NCBI GenBank assembly: GCA_964383665.1
Contig: CAYLHO010000002.1
Coordinates: forward strand, 124,001-188,000
Direction: 5' to 3'
DNA length: 64,000 nucleotides
DNA from: UMGS687 sp964383665
GTDB taxonomy: Bacteria > Bacillota > Clostridia > Christensenellales > UBA1242
The position numbers and the translations under genes were made by a program. Of the stretch, positions 15,183 to 23,914 are shown piece after piece (the first letter of the stretch is position 1; every line of letters begins with the position of its first letter). The notes beneath the pieces were generated by a model that saw nothing but the letters and a program-made list of their open reading frames with translations, made no database searches and was not told where the DNA came from.

Positions 15183-15407
15183 GATTTTAATGCCAAAATT
15201 TTTTCATTGCCTTATCTTTTTTTCTCTTTTGCCTGTCAATTTTTGATTCCCATTGTTTAATTATTTTTTAAGTTTTAGCGGGGAATTTACATTCTGTTAA
15301 AGACATGATATAATCTTTTTAGAGAAATTGGAAATGACGAACTTGAACAGTGGGTTCACAACAAAACAATTTATTAACTTTTTTGTTTAAAATTTTTGTG
15401 GCATGGG

Positions 15408-17237
15408 TTATTTTTCGAAATCTTGGAAGTTTGTTTTTTGATCATTTTTATTTAAGATTTCGTCGATTGTTACGTTTATAACTTTTCCAACTGCAGGCTT
15501 AAATTCGGTGTTATGATAAACAATCCAAATTATATTTTTATATTGTTTATTGTTTAAATTCATTGTGTCGTAGCCATCGGTAAACACAATTTTGTTGATT
15601 TTTGGGTCTTTAGAAAATTGTTTGGCAGCAAGTTCAAAATCCGTTCCGCCTCTTCCAATAATTTTGAAGTTCTCGATGTCTTTTATGCTTTTAATGTCAT
15701 TAAATCCATAAAATTTTGTGTCGAAACAGCCAACTTTAAGTTTTGATTCTTTTAAAAGCGGTTTAAGTTGCCTTAGGAAACAGATAACAAGAGCATCGCT
15801 AACAGAACCGCTTGTGTCAATTAAAACCTCTGTTTCGGCACGTTCGCTTCTTTCAACATCTTCAATTCTCGATTGGAAGAAATTATCCTCATCGGCGCGT
15901 CGAAAACTCCAGTTTTCCTCTTCGCTTTCAAGTTCTTTTTTAAGAATTCTGTCCCAGCTTACAACAGGTTTAACATATGTGAGGTCAAAAGTTTTAGTGG
16001 AGCTTGCTGAATCTATTTTAAGTTTTTCTCTAATTTTGTTGCCAAATTTTTCTTTTACTTCTTGATTTTTCTTGCTGAACTCTTCTTCCATCTTTGAGTA
16101 GTCAACTTTCTCTTGGTTGTTTGAAGGTTTCATTTTTGCGTGGCTATTTTGTTCAATTTTTTCTGCTTTTTTAACAACTTCTTTCCAAATTTTGTGGTTT
16201 TGGGTTGCTTCGCTTTGTTGTTTGGCGCTTGTTGCGCTTCCGTTGTTTACTTCGTTCTGATTTGAGCTTTGATTGTTTTGTTCGTGTTGTTTTGTTTGCT
16301 CATTCTGTTTTTCATTTGAGCCCTGTGCTTTTTGTTGGGTTCCTTGGTTGTTTTGTTGCTTTTGGTTATTTTGACCGCTTTGACCATTTTGATTGTTTTG
16401 ACTCTTTTGACCTTGGCCATTTTGTTCTTGCTTGTTTTGTTCTTGCTTGTTTTGTTCTTGCTTGTTTTGTTCTTGCTTGTTTTGTTCTTGAGAATTTTGT
16501 TTTTGACTGCTTTGGCCTTGTTTATTTTGTCCTTCGGTTTTTTGTTCCCTTCTTTTCTTTAACCAATCCCTTAAGCTTCTTTTCTTTTTCCAGCGTTTCT
16601 TTTTCTTGTCTTTGCTGTTGTTGTTTTGATTTTCGCTTTGCTCTTTTTTGTTTTTGTCTTGATTGGTGTTTTGATTACCATTCTCTTTTTGTTGGTCGTT
16701 GCTGTTTTGACCTTGACTGTCTTTTTTGTTTTCGTCTTGCCCAGAAGAATTGCTGTTGTCTCCGCTTTGTTCTTTGTCTTTGTCTTTGTCTTTGTCTTTG
16801 TCTTTGTCTTTGTCTTTGTCTTTGTCTTGATTTTCTTTTTCTTCAATCAATTTTTTGTATATCGCATCGGCGGATCGTCCCTTTGCTTCTGGCATGTCAA
16901 TCCAGTTTTTAATTGAAAGGTTTTGGCTTTTAAGCATTTGATTTATAACCGCGTCGGTTGCAACATTCCAAAGCCAACTGTCTTTGTCTTTGCTTCGGAT
17001 AATGTGGTCGAAAGCAACGTGCATAATTTCGTGGGCAAAAACTGCAATTTGTTCGTCATATGTAAGCGAATTCATGAAATTCAGATTGTAATAAACAGCC
17101 TTGCCGTCGGTTTGCGCGGTTGGGGCAGTTGAATCTTCATAAAAATCTAGTTTCGACATTGTAACGCCCAAAAGCGGGAATTTTCTTAAAACCCCGCTTT
17201 TTATGTCTTCAATTAATTTGCTGCTTTCCATGCTCAT
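15408..17237 (-). CDS. DUF2201 metallopeptidase-like/VWA protein with long low-complexity insert
   Basis: A 609-residue protein of the putative metallopeptidase DUF2201 family. The N-terminal zinc-protease-like domain has FAHEIMHVAFDH (H69, E70, H73) and WNVATDAVIN. The C-terminal VWA-like domain (about 400-609) has the MIDAS motif DTSGS (474-478), GGTD (about 531) and FTDG. Between them lie about 250 residues of low complexity: a DK tract from nine TTTGTC hexamers (16773-16826, plus-strand view), a long N/Q/K-rich stretch, and a 15-bp repeat encoding NKQEQ (16421-16495). Such proteins pair with MoxR AAA+ ATPases, and that ATPase is encoded two genes upstream. Three-gene minus-strand operon. 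Confidence 0.85.
   Translation of the reverse strand: MSMESSKLIEDIKSGVLRKFPLLGVTMSKLDFYEDSTAPTAQTDGKAVYYNLNFMNSLTYDEQIAVFAHEIMHVAFDHIIRSKDKDSWLWNVATDAVINQMLKSQNLSIKNWIDMPEAKGRSADAIYKKLIEEKENQDKDKDKDKDKDKDKDKDKEQSGDNSNSSGQDENKKDSQGQNSNDQQKENGNQNTNQDKNKKEQSENQNNNSKDKKKKRWKKKRSLRDWLKKRREQKTEGQNKQGQSSQKQNSQEQNKQEQNKQEQNKQEQNKQEQNGQGQKSQNNQNGQSGQNNQKQQNNQGTQQKAQGSNEKQNEQTKQHEQNNQSSNQNEVNNGSATSAKQQSEATQNHKIWKEVVKKAEKIEQNSHAKMKPSNNQEKVDYSKMEEEFSKKNQEVKEKFGNKIREKLKIDSASSTKTFDLTYVKPVVSWDRILKKELESEEENWSFRRADEDNFFQSRIEDVERSERAETEVLIDTSGSVSDALVICFLRQLKPLLKESKLKVGCFDTKFYGFNDIKSIKDIENFKIIGRGGTDFELAAKQFSKDPKINKIVFTDGYDTMNLNNKQYKNIIWIVYHNTEFKPAVGKVINVTIDEILNKNDQKTNFQDFEK
16421..16495 (-). repeat. 15-bp tandem repeat encoding NKQEQ, and nearby hexamer tract
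   Basis: Units of 15 bp begin at 16421, 16436, 16451, 16466 and 16481 (the last diverges). A second tract, nine copies of TTTGTC, lies at 16773-16826. Both unit lengths are multiples of three, so copy number changes would alter only the length of the disordered region. Confidence 0.85.
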
Positions 17238-17243
17238 TTTTTG

Positions 17244-17618
17244 CTATTTCTCCGCTTTATAAATTAAACAAAGTGATTGAATTCGCTTCGAAACTTTGTC
17301 GATATTGCTTGCTGTTAAAATAAATTGCATGTTTTTTGGAAGATTAATTCCATTTATGCTTTTATATTTTAAAAGTCCATAAAATTTTTCTTGCTCTTCT
17401 TCGCTTATTGAATCGATTTTGTCGATAACAAGCATAAATTGCTTTAAACTTTTCGATTTTTCGCTGATTTCCTTAAGCCAAATTGCATTTTCACTTGCAA
17501 GATTTTCGGAAGGGCAAGATGAAGGAAGGACAACTGCAGTTGGAAAATTTTTTGCAGTTAATCCTGTTATAATCATTGGCCATGTTCGGTTGTTATTTAA
17601 AACTTCTAAAATGTCCAT
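17244..17618 (-). CDS. Degenerate AAA+ (MoxR-like) protein lacking Walker A
   Basis: A 124-residue protein resembling the core of the neighbouring MoxR ATPase. WPMIITGLTAKNF (13-25) stands where that protein has PFMLHGASGVGKS, so the Gly-Lys-Ser phosphate loop is gone. Walker B is LVIDKID (63-69) with Lys in place of the catalytic Glu, then INGINLPKNMQFILTASN matches the MoxR sensor-1 segment. It cannot hydrolyse ATP in the usual way. Its start (17618) lies 13 bases inside the end of the MoxR gene with no ribosome site, so translation is probably coupled. A regulatory or scaffold subunit of the ATPase is likely. Confidence 0.6.
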   Translation of the reverse strand: MDILEVLNNNRTWPMIITGLTAKNFPTAVVLPSSCPSENLASENAIWLKEISEKSKSLKQFMLVIDKIDSISEEEQEKFYGLLKYKSINGINLPKNMQFILTASNIDKVSKRIQSLCLIYKAEK

Positions 17619-20116
17619 GATGCACCATTTGCTTTTTTTTGAGTGTTAACATATTTACTGATGTCAATTTCATTAAATTGATAAACAATATCTGTCCAAG
17701 AAGCCTTTGCAATTCGTCCATCGTTTAAACAGCAATATCCGGTTGGGAATTGTGAGGAGTACATAACCTCTTTTGCAAGGCTTTTAAGAAGTAAGTCCTT
17801 GCATTGAGAGCTTGGATGCCCTGAATTGGTGAATGCATCGTTAAGTGCAGAAAGATCATTGCTGTTCTTAAATTCAATTCCAATAGTTTTGTCTTGCCCA
17901 AAAAGCCTTGAACTGTCGTTAATAAATTGATCAAAAGTTAGTTTATATCTAACTTGACGTTGAGGCTTTGCAGGTTCAGGTTGAGGATTTTGAGTTTTAG
18001 AATTAGCTTGCTTTTTTCTTTTAATGTCGTCAAGAGCAATTGCTTTTTCGTTGTCGTTTCCAACCCAAATGCTGTCGAAAGCGGAAAGAATTTCTTCGTC
18101 GAGTTTTTCCGCAATGAAATCTCTAACCTTTTCAATTTGTTGGAAGTTTGCGTGACGAAGCGAAAGAGCAAGTGTGTATTGAACATCAAAGAGAGGTGAA
18201 ATTTCGGAATCATCATAGTTGTCGGCTAAAATGTCTTCCATTGTGAGTGGAGGATTTTGAGCGAAACCAACGAATGATTGAGCAATTTTCTCACCAACCT
18301 TATTTGTTATAAGTTCAGCTGCAATAACTCCGTTGTTGTCGTATATTATGTCGGAAATTTGCTCCCAACCGCGAGGGTCAATTGTATATTTTGGTGGCTC
18401 TTCTGGGTCGTAGTTGGAATAGAAAACATCTTTACCATATGTTGCAACAAATGCGGAAACAATTGGGTGGATAACATTTTTTGTTGGGTCGTTTGCTCTT
18501 TGTCTGCTTCCCCATTCAAGCCAGTCCTTGATGTTTAAAGGTAAGTAGATGTGTGCGTCAAATCTTCTGAAAAGTGGCTCTGGCATGTTGTAAGCCGCTT
18601 CGCTTTCGTCTTTGCTGTTTCCCGCTGAAACAACAACAACGTTGTCTGGAAGAACTCCAAGATTTGGACCAATTGATCTGTTTAAAATTAAATCGTAAAC
18701 CAAACTTTGGGTTGTTCCCTTAACATTTGTTATTTCATCAATGAAAAGAACATGATTCTTGTTTGGTTCTTTTTTGCATTTTTCGCATAAATTTGTGTAC
18801 CAGTTTGGAGGAACCCAAGTTCCGCCTAATGTTGTTGCGGAGTTAGGGTAGATGTTTTTTCCAAGAACTTCCTCTGGGAGCATTCCATTTCTTAAAACAA
18901 TTGATGTGAAATCTGGGTCGATGTCTCTAATTCTTCTGCTTTTTCCAACACCGCTTGCACCGTGGAGCATGAAAGGCTTGCCTTGATTGATGTAGAATCT
19001 GATTTGATCATCAATTGAAAGCGGAGCTGATTGAACAGTTATTCCATACCCTCTCGATGGTGTCTTTCTTGAATTTTGAATTGTTTTTTTCTTTGTAATT
19101 TTTGATTGATTTGTTTCTTTCATTTGACTTGCGTCCATAAATGCCTCTCTTATAAAACTTTTATTTGTAAAATCTCCGCCGCCGTCAGTACCATACATCG
19201 GATTTCCATTGCTTTTGATGTTATTAACATTAATTCCGTTGAGATATCCTCTGATTGAGCTGTTTTGCCAAAGGCTGTAATAATCTCCAGAACTAGTAAG
19301 ATGGAATGGAATTGATCCGTGGATAGCATGATCGCTTCGAGCATCAATAAAGTCGTCTTGATTCGTTCCTTTTGGGTTTAATTTTTTTGGCAACCTGTCC
19401 CAATTTAATATTCGCCAAACAATTGGTTCAACTTTAACCCATAAAAATTTTTGACGAGACGTAATCGTTATTCCGTTGCTTAAGTGCATCTCTGAAAAAG
19501 AATTGGTTCTGGTTTTAACCCTAACATATTTTTGACCCTTATAGCTGTATTCGTCGTGATAAATAATTTTTTTTGTGGAGTCAACTCGCCCAATATATTT
19601 TTTTCCTGTTGCAGCAAGCGAGCCGGAAGAGAATAAATTTTCAAGTTCGTTGTTCTTGTCTGCTCCAACAAATGATTGTGGATATTCCCCAAATTCAATT
19701 GTGTGGAGTGTCTGCTTTCTGTATGTAACTGTTGAAAGTTGAAACATTGAGGGGAAGTGCATTTTGTCCGATATAATTTTAGACGCATCAATGTGCATTC
19801 TTGGAACAATTGAAATGTAATCGAGCAAGGTGTCGCCATAATCTAGTCCGCCGGTCCAGTATATTATGTCAACGCGGTTTGGATCTTGTTCTGCAATTGA
19901 ACGGAGCCAATAAGAAGGTCCATTGTCGAATAAATGGTTTAATATTCCATAGTCGGTTGGGTGTGCCTTTTTTATATATTTGTATTTAGACATTTTTTCG
20001 ATGTCGTCAAGTGAATCGATAAAAACCAAATCTTCAGTTGTAAAATTTGCGCTTTTATCACCTTGAAGACTTGAGTTTTGAAGTTTAACAGGCTTAAGAT
20101 ATTTAACTAGGTCCAT
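17606..20116 (-). CDS. MoxR-family AAA+ ATPase with N-terminal DUF6273-like region
   Basis: An 836-residue fusion. Residues 50-115 contain WLRS (70-73) and a segment ending ISIVPRMHID, like the C-terminal half of DUF6273; residues 140-327 contain FGEYPQ (142-147), PIVWRIL (231-237) and WQNSSIRGYLN, like its N-terminal half, so the order looks permuted. Then comes a MoxR module: Walker A GASGVGKS (386-393), Walker B LFIDEIT (457-463), sensor 1 SAGN (497-500), and RR (517-518) as arginine finger candidates. The C-terminal 300 residues hold a lid and an unknown tail. MoxR proteins remodel partners together with VWA proteins, here encoded two genes downstream. AAGGA lies before ATG 20116. Confidence 0.8.
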   Translation of the reverse strand: MDLVKYLKPVKLQNSSLQGDKSANFTTEDLVFIDSLDDIEKMSKYKYIKKAHPTDYGILNHLFDNGPSYWLRSIAEQDPNRVDIIYWTGGLDYGDTLLDYISIVPRMHIDASKIISDKMHFPSMFQLSTVTYRKQTLHTIEFGEYPQSFVGADKNNELENLFSSGSLAATGKKYIGRVDSTKKIIYHDEYSYKGQKYVRVKTRTNSFSEMHLSNGITITSRQKFLWVKVEPIVWRILNWDRLPKKLNPKGTNQDDFIDARSDHAIHGSIPFHLTSSGDYYSLWQNSSIRGYLNGINVNNIKSNGNPMYGTDGGGDFTNKSFIREAFMDASQMKETNQSKITKKKTIQNSRKTPSRGYGITVQSAPLSIDDQIRFYINQGKPFMLHGASGVGKSRRIRDIDPDFTSIVLRNGMLPEEVLGKNIYPNSATTLGGTWVPPNWYTNLCEKCKKEPNKNHVLFIDEITNVKGTTQSLVYDLILNRSIGPNLGVLPDNVVVVSAGNSKDESEAAYNMPEPLFRRFDAHIYLPLNIKDWLEWGSRQRANDPTKNVIHPIVSAFVATYGKDVFYSNYDPEEPPKYTIDPRGWEQISDIIYDNNGVIAAELITNKVGEKIAQSFVGFAQNPPLTMEDILADNYDDSEISPLFDVQYTLALSLRHANFQQIEKVRDFIAEKLDEEILSAFDSIWVGNDNEKAIALDDIKRKKQANSKTQNPQPEPAKPQRQVRYKLTFDQFINDSSRLFGQDKTIGIEFKNSNDLSALNDAFTNSGHPSSQCKDLLLKSLAKEVMYSSQFPTGYCCLNDGRIAKASWTDIVYQFNEIDISKYVNTQKKANGASWTF

Positions 20117-20136
20117 TTACTATTTTCCTTAATAGA

Positions 20137-20165
20137 CTTATATCACAGAGCAGGGTCAAAGTCAA
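20137..20165 (-). promoter_or_regulatory. Promoter of the MoxR/VWA operon
   Basis: Minus strand TTGACT (20165-20160), 17-bp spacer ending in TGA, then TATAAG (20142-20137). Confidence 0.75.
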
Positions 20166-20184
20166 TAGTCATTTTAAGGGTAAT

Positions 20185-20215
20185 AAAAAACTATCCAAAA
20201 CGGATAGTTTTTTTG
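20185..20215. terminator. Bidirectional-looking terminator downstream of the ABC exporter
   Basis: AAAAAACTATCC (20185-20196), loop AAAAC, GGATAGTTTTTT (20202-20213). It ends the minus-strand marR-ABC unit. Confidence 0.85.
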
Positions 20216-20382
20216 CTAGTCCAATCAAATTTTTTGTTTGCACCAAATTCGAAGTTGCACTTCGCAATTCCAAGGTCAATTTTTGTGTAGAGCCCAACTT
20301 CTGCTTTTGCAACAATTTTTTCGCAGTTGCAGATAAACTTAAGTTTTTGCTGATTCAATGCTGTTGGGGCAAGAAGCGCCGC
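20191..20382 (-). pseudogene. In-frame 63-codon coding remnant after the ABC exporter stop
   Basis: Directly after the TAA (20385-20383) of the ABC exporter the same frame stays open for 63 codons, to a TAG inside the terminator hairpin. The residues look like real coding sequence with native codon use (for example KFICNCEKIVAKAEVGLYT and FEFGANKKFDWTSKK) and three cysteines. There is no start codon with a ribosome site. The ABC protein already ends where the family normally ends. I read this as the C-terminal fragment of a lost gene; stop readthrough is a less likely alternative. Confidence 0.4.
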
Positions 20383-23022
20383 TTATTCTGATCTTAATGC
20401 TTCAACTGGATCTTTTTTCGCAGCTAAACTTGCTGGGATTAAACCCGAGATCAGCGTTAAACCAATGCTAATTAAAATCATAATTAGCGCGGTTGTTATT
20501 GGCAAAGATGCAAGCGTGTAAATTCCGAACATTTTTCCAACAATAAGATTTATGATTCCCGAAATTCCATAGGTCACGGCAATTCCAAAAAGCCCGGACA
20601 CGCTTCCAATAATGAATGTTTCCGCAATAAACAAACTTGAAACATCTCGTTTTCTTCCGCCAAGCGAACGAATCACACCAATTTCCTTAACTCTTTCCAT
20701 AACAGAAACGTAGGTTATGATTGCAACCATAACAGTTGAAACAACAAGCGAAAGGGCAGTGAAGGCAACAAGCGCGGTTGTTACGATGTTAACCAAATTG
20801 TTAACAAGCCCAATAACAATTGAAAGGTTGTCGGTGTATTCAATGTCGTCTCGGCTGTCGGCGTTAAGAGTTGTGTTGTTAATTGCAATTGGTTCATCGC
20901 TGTTCCATTTGTCAAGATAATTTGTTACTTCATCTTTAAAATCGAAATCTTTTGGATAGATTTTGATTGTGTTTGGAATTGTCTTTCCGCCAATTTCACG
21001 AAGCGAAAGGCTGTATGTTTTTGTTGAAGCAGAGCCTCCTGTAAGGAAATTCATCGACGACGTGTTTCCAATAAACCCAACGCAATTTTCATATTTTGTT
21101 CCGTTAAGTTCGAAAGAATAGGTGTAAGTTATTCCGCCATATGCCGTTTCGTTGATATAATAACTGTTATATGATGTTATTTCATTATCATTAAAGTATT
21201 TAACAATTTTCGAATTTAAACTGTTTTCAATAATTGTTTTTGCAAGGGCTTCGGTGTAGTAGAATCCGCTTTCCAAACAGCCATAAGAAATGTTTTCTTT
21301 TGGTGTTAAAATTGCTGTTATTTTAAGTTCAATTCCGTTTTCCCAATCGTCGCTTGAGGTTGGGTTATATGTGAAAGGTTTGGTTGGATTCAAACTTTCG
21401 GTGAAAACATTGTCGTTTGGATACCAAACAAAGGTTTTTCCAAGAATCTCGTCATAACTAAATTTGTCTTTCCATAAACTTTCGGTGTAGTTTGGGTCGT
21501 CGGCTGCTTTATATACAAGGTTCAAAAATTCATCTTGAGAATAGAATCCAAATTGGGCAAGAAGAAGGTCGGAAATTGCATTATTGCTGTTTAAAACAAT
21601 CATAATTTCGTTTTCTTCGGTTGCGAACTTACTTCCGGCAAGCATGTCGTATTGCGAAGAAATGAATTCTTCGTTGTTAATAACTTGCATAAAATCTCCG
21701 GCAAAGAGAGGGATATACTGGGAAAAACTATCATAGCCTTCGGTTTTGTTTAACATTGCCGTGTAGATTTCAAGAGCAGCGGCAAGGGAAATTTTGTTGT
21801 GTTCTTGACCGTTAAATTTGTAAGTTGTGTAAATGTTGTTGGAAAGATTTAAACCATAATCCATTAAAATTGCTGAATAATATTCTTCCGGAAGGGTTTT
21901 AACAAAATTAACATAGTCTTCGGAAATGTCATTTGTTATTCTGAACGAACTTAAATCGCTGCTTCTTTCAACAAGATATTCAATCATTCGTTCAACATTA
22001 ACATATCCGTCAACAGTTGCTTCTTTCAAGGCTTCTTTTGTTGCTGCTTCGCCTTGTGCGACAATAAGTGCATTTAAATTTATTGCCTCCTCGCTTATTG
22101 TTATTGGGTTTCCGGAAAGCATGTCGTTTTGCATGTCGTTTATGTATCCGCGAATTCCTGTTGAAACAGCCAAAACGGTTGCAACGCCAATAATTCCAAT
22201 TGAGCCCGCAAGGCAAACCATTAAAGTTCGTTTAAATTTGGATATCAAATTTTTTGAAGAAAGCTTGAAAGCTGACCAAAAAGATAGTTTTGCTTTTTTA
22301 CTTGGTTTTTCCTTTTTAACTTTTTCCTCTTTTTCTTCAACTTGGGAATACGGATTTGAATCGGAAACAACATTTCCATCGAGAAGTTTAATTATTCTTG
22401 TTGAATATTTATCCGCTAAATCTGGGTTGTGGGTTACCATAACAACCAAACATTCTTTTGCAATTTCTTGAATTAAATCCATAATTTGAACGCTTGTTTC
22501 ACTGTCCAAAGCGCCGGTTGGCTCATCTGCAAGCAAAATTTCGGGGTCGTTAACAAGCGCGCGGGCAATTGCAACTCTTTGGCATTGTCCGCCCGAAAGC
22601 TGATTTGGCTTCTTGTTATATTGGTCTTTCAGCCCAACCTTGTCGAGCGCTTGCTTTGCGCGTTCTTTTCTTTCCTTCTTTTCAATTCCCGAAATGTTAA
22701 GAGCAAGTTCAACATTTTCCAAAATTGTTTGATGAGGAATTAAATTGTAACTTTGAAAAATGAACCCAACACGATGATTTCGATAGGTGTCCCAATCTCT
22801 GTCGGAATAGCTTTTTGTGCTAACTTTGTCGATAAGAAGGTCGCCGCTGGTGTAGTGGTCAAGTCCGCCAATAATGTTAAGCAGGGTTGTTTTTCCGCAG
22901 CCCGACGGACCAAGAATTGAAACAAATTCGCTTTCGCGGAAAGTTAAACTAACGCCTTTAAGTGCGTGAACTTTTGAATCGCCAACAACATAATCTTTTT
23001 TAATGTCTTTTAACTCTAACAT
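20383..23022 (-). CDS. MacB-like ABC exporter: fused ATPase and FtsX-type permease
   Basis: An 879-residue half-transporter. The N-terminal ATPase (1-225) has Walker A GPSGCGKTT, signature LSGGQCQRVA, Walker B LLADEPTGALD and H-loop VTHNPD. The first membrane helix is at about 270-290; then about 460 residues lie outside the membrane, and three more helices (about 755-875) form the FtsX domain ending LIPASLAAKKDPVEALRS. This type moves peptides, lipoproteins or antimicrobials by mechanotransmission. GAGG precedes ATG 23022. It follows marR by 65 bases and is probably cotranscribed and MarR-regulated. Confidence 0.9.
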   Translation of the reverse strand: MLELKDIKKDYVVGDSKVHALKGVSLTFRESEFVSILGPSGCGKTTLLNIIGGLDHYTSGDLLIDKVSTKSYSDRDWDTYRNHRVGFIFQSYNLIPHQTILENVELALNISGIEKKERKERAKQALDKVGLKDQYNKKPNQLSGGQCQRVAIARALVNDPEILLADEPTGALDSETSVQIMDLIQEIAKECLVVMVTHNPDLADKYSTRIIKLLDGNVVSDSNPYSQVEEKEEKVKKEKPSKKAKLSFWSAFKLSSKNLISKFKRTLMVCLAGSIGIIGVATVLAVSTGIRGYINDMQNDMLSGNPITISEEAINLNALIVAQGEAATKEALKEATVDGYVNVERMIEYLVERSSDLSSFRITNDISEDYVNFVKTLPEEYYSAILMDYGLNLSNNIYTTYKFNGQEHNKISLAAALEIYTAMLNKTEGYDSFSQYIPLFAGDFMQVINNEEFISSQYDMLAGSKFATEENEIMIVLNSNNAISDLLLAQFGFYSQDEFLNLVYKAADDPNYTESLWKDKFSYDEILGKTFVWYPNDNVFTESLNPTKPFTYNPTSSDDWENGIELKITAILTPKENISYGCLESGFYYTEALAKTIIENSLNSKIVKYFNDNEITSYNSYYINETAYGGITYTYSFELNGTKYENCVGFIGNTSSMNFLTGGSASTKTYSLSLREIGGKTIPNTIKIYPKDFDFKDEVTNYLDKWNSDEPIAINNTTLNADSRDDIEYTDNLSIVIGLVNNLVNIVTTALVAFTALSLVVSTVMVAIITYVSVMERVKEIGVIRSLGGRKRDVSSLFIAETFIIGSVSGLFGIAVTYGISGIINLIVGKMFGIYTLASLPITTALIMILISIGLTLISGLIPASLAAKKDPVEALRSE

Positions 23023-23087
23023 CTTAACCTCACATAAAATTTTATAATTTTTAGTGTTTTTTTAATTAAAAACGCAATTTTAAGCAA

Positions 23088-23489
23088 TTATTTTAATAAT
23101 TTTTGCAAAATATCATATAAATTTTCCTTTTCGGAAGAATCAAGTTTTACTAGAAAACCATCAATTGAATTGAAAATTTTTGCCTTTCTTTTGCTTAATG
23201 TTTCTGTTCCTTTTTCTGTTATCTTAACAATTGTTTTTCTTGCATCTAACGAGCATTTTGTTTTTGCAATGAATCCCTTCTTTTTAAGGGTTGCCAAAAT
23301 AACTGCTGTTCGAGCGGTTGTAACATGAAACATCTTTGAAATTTCACCAGCCGAAAGCCCGTTTGGGGCATCGCTTAAAAGCCTTAAAACAAAATACATT
23401 CCCGAAAAGCCGTCTTGAATTGTTTCTGTAACTTTTTTAAACTTATGATTGCAGAACAGCAAGTAGAAGTCTTTTGCAGCAAAATCCAT
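23088..23489 (-). CDS. MarR-family transcriptional regulator
   Basis: A 133-residue winged-helix regulator. The recognition part is LSAGEISKMFHVTTARTAVILATL followed by the wing CSLDARKTIVKIT and a dimerisation helix; start and length fit MarR proteins. ATG 23489 has GGAGGG directly upstream; the earlier TTG overlaps that ribosome site. A near-perfect palindrome sits on its transcription start, so it probably represses itself and the ABC exporter encoded after it, with release by a ligand that the exporter may remove. That regulatory link is inference from position. Confidence 0.85.
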   Translation of the reverse strand: MDFAAKDFYLLFCNHKFKKVTETIQDGFSGMYFVLRLLSDAPNGLSAGEISKMFHVTTARTAVILATLKKKGFIAKTKCSLDARKTIVKITEKGTETLSKRKAKIFNSIDGFLVKLDSSEKENLYDILQKLLK

Positions 23490-23501
23490 ATTTCCCTCCA
23501 A

Positions 23502-23522
23502 ATATCTAACACTGTTAGGTAT
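23502..23522 (-). promoter_or_regulatory. Probable MarR operator
   Basis: ATATCTAACA (23502-23511), centre C, TGTTAGGTAT (23513-23522): ten-base arms with one mismatch. It touches the -10 box and covers the expected transcription start of marR. Confidence 0.65.
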
Positions 23523-23549
23523 TTTACACCTTTGCCTTGATTATGTCAA
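23521..23549 (-). promoter_or_regulatory. Promoter of marR-ABC exporter unit
   Basis: Minus strand TTGACA (23549-23544), 17-bp spacer, TAAAAT (23526-23521). The sequence between here and 23914 has no gene. It contains about 200 bases of extremely AT-rich sequence with repeated TTAAAAATT-like strings, and a TGG-TATAAT extended -10 near 23811-23819 for the next operon. Confidence 0.85.
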
Positions 23550-23914
23550 TTGTTTAAATAAAAAATTTTTATTTTTGACTTATAATTTTATGACGCAGAT
23601 TAAAAATTTGGTGTTAATTAAAAATCATTTTAAAAATTAATTTTTAAAAAATTATTAAAAAATTTAAAAATTTTATTAAAAATTCATATTTTTTTGGCCT
23701 TTTTATTAAAAAAATAATAAATTTTTGCTTTTTTAAAAGTTAAAATATTTTAAATAAACTTTAATTTTTCTTCCTAAAAAAATTAGTGGCTCAAAATCAG
23801 AATATATATGGTATAATATAAGAGATTTATAAAAAATAAGGATAATAAAAAGATAAAATAATATAATAAACAACGAAACACTTTGTTGAAAAAAATAATC
23901 GATGGAGAAAGAAA

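Noticed and set aside
15333..15389. 18-codon frame (MTNLNSGFTTKQFIN...) after an isolated TATAAT
   Set aside because: No ribosome site and no continuation; it might be a regulator gene remnant but the evidence is too thin to annotate.
16205..16916. Long plus-strand frames rich in Phe, Leu, Cys and Val opposite the VWA gene
   Set aside because: They are reverse readings of the DK and NKQEQ repeat tracts of the minus-strand gene, whose domains are clear.
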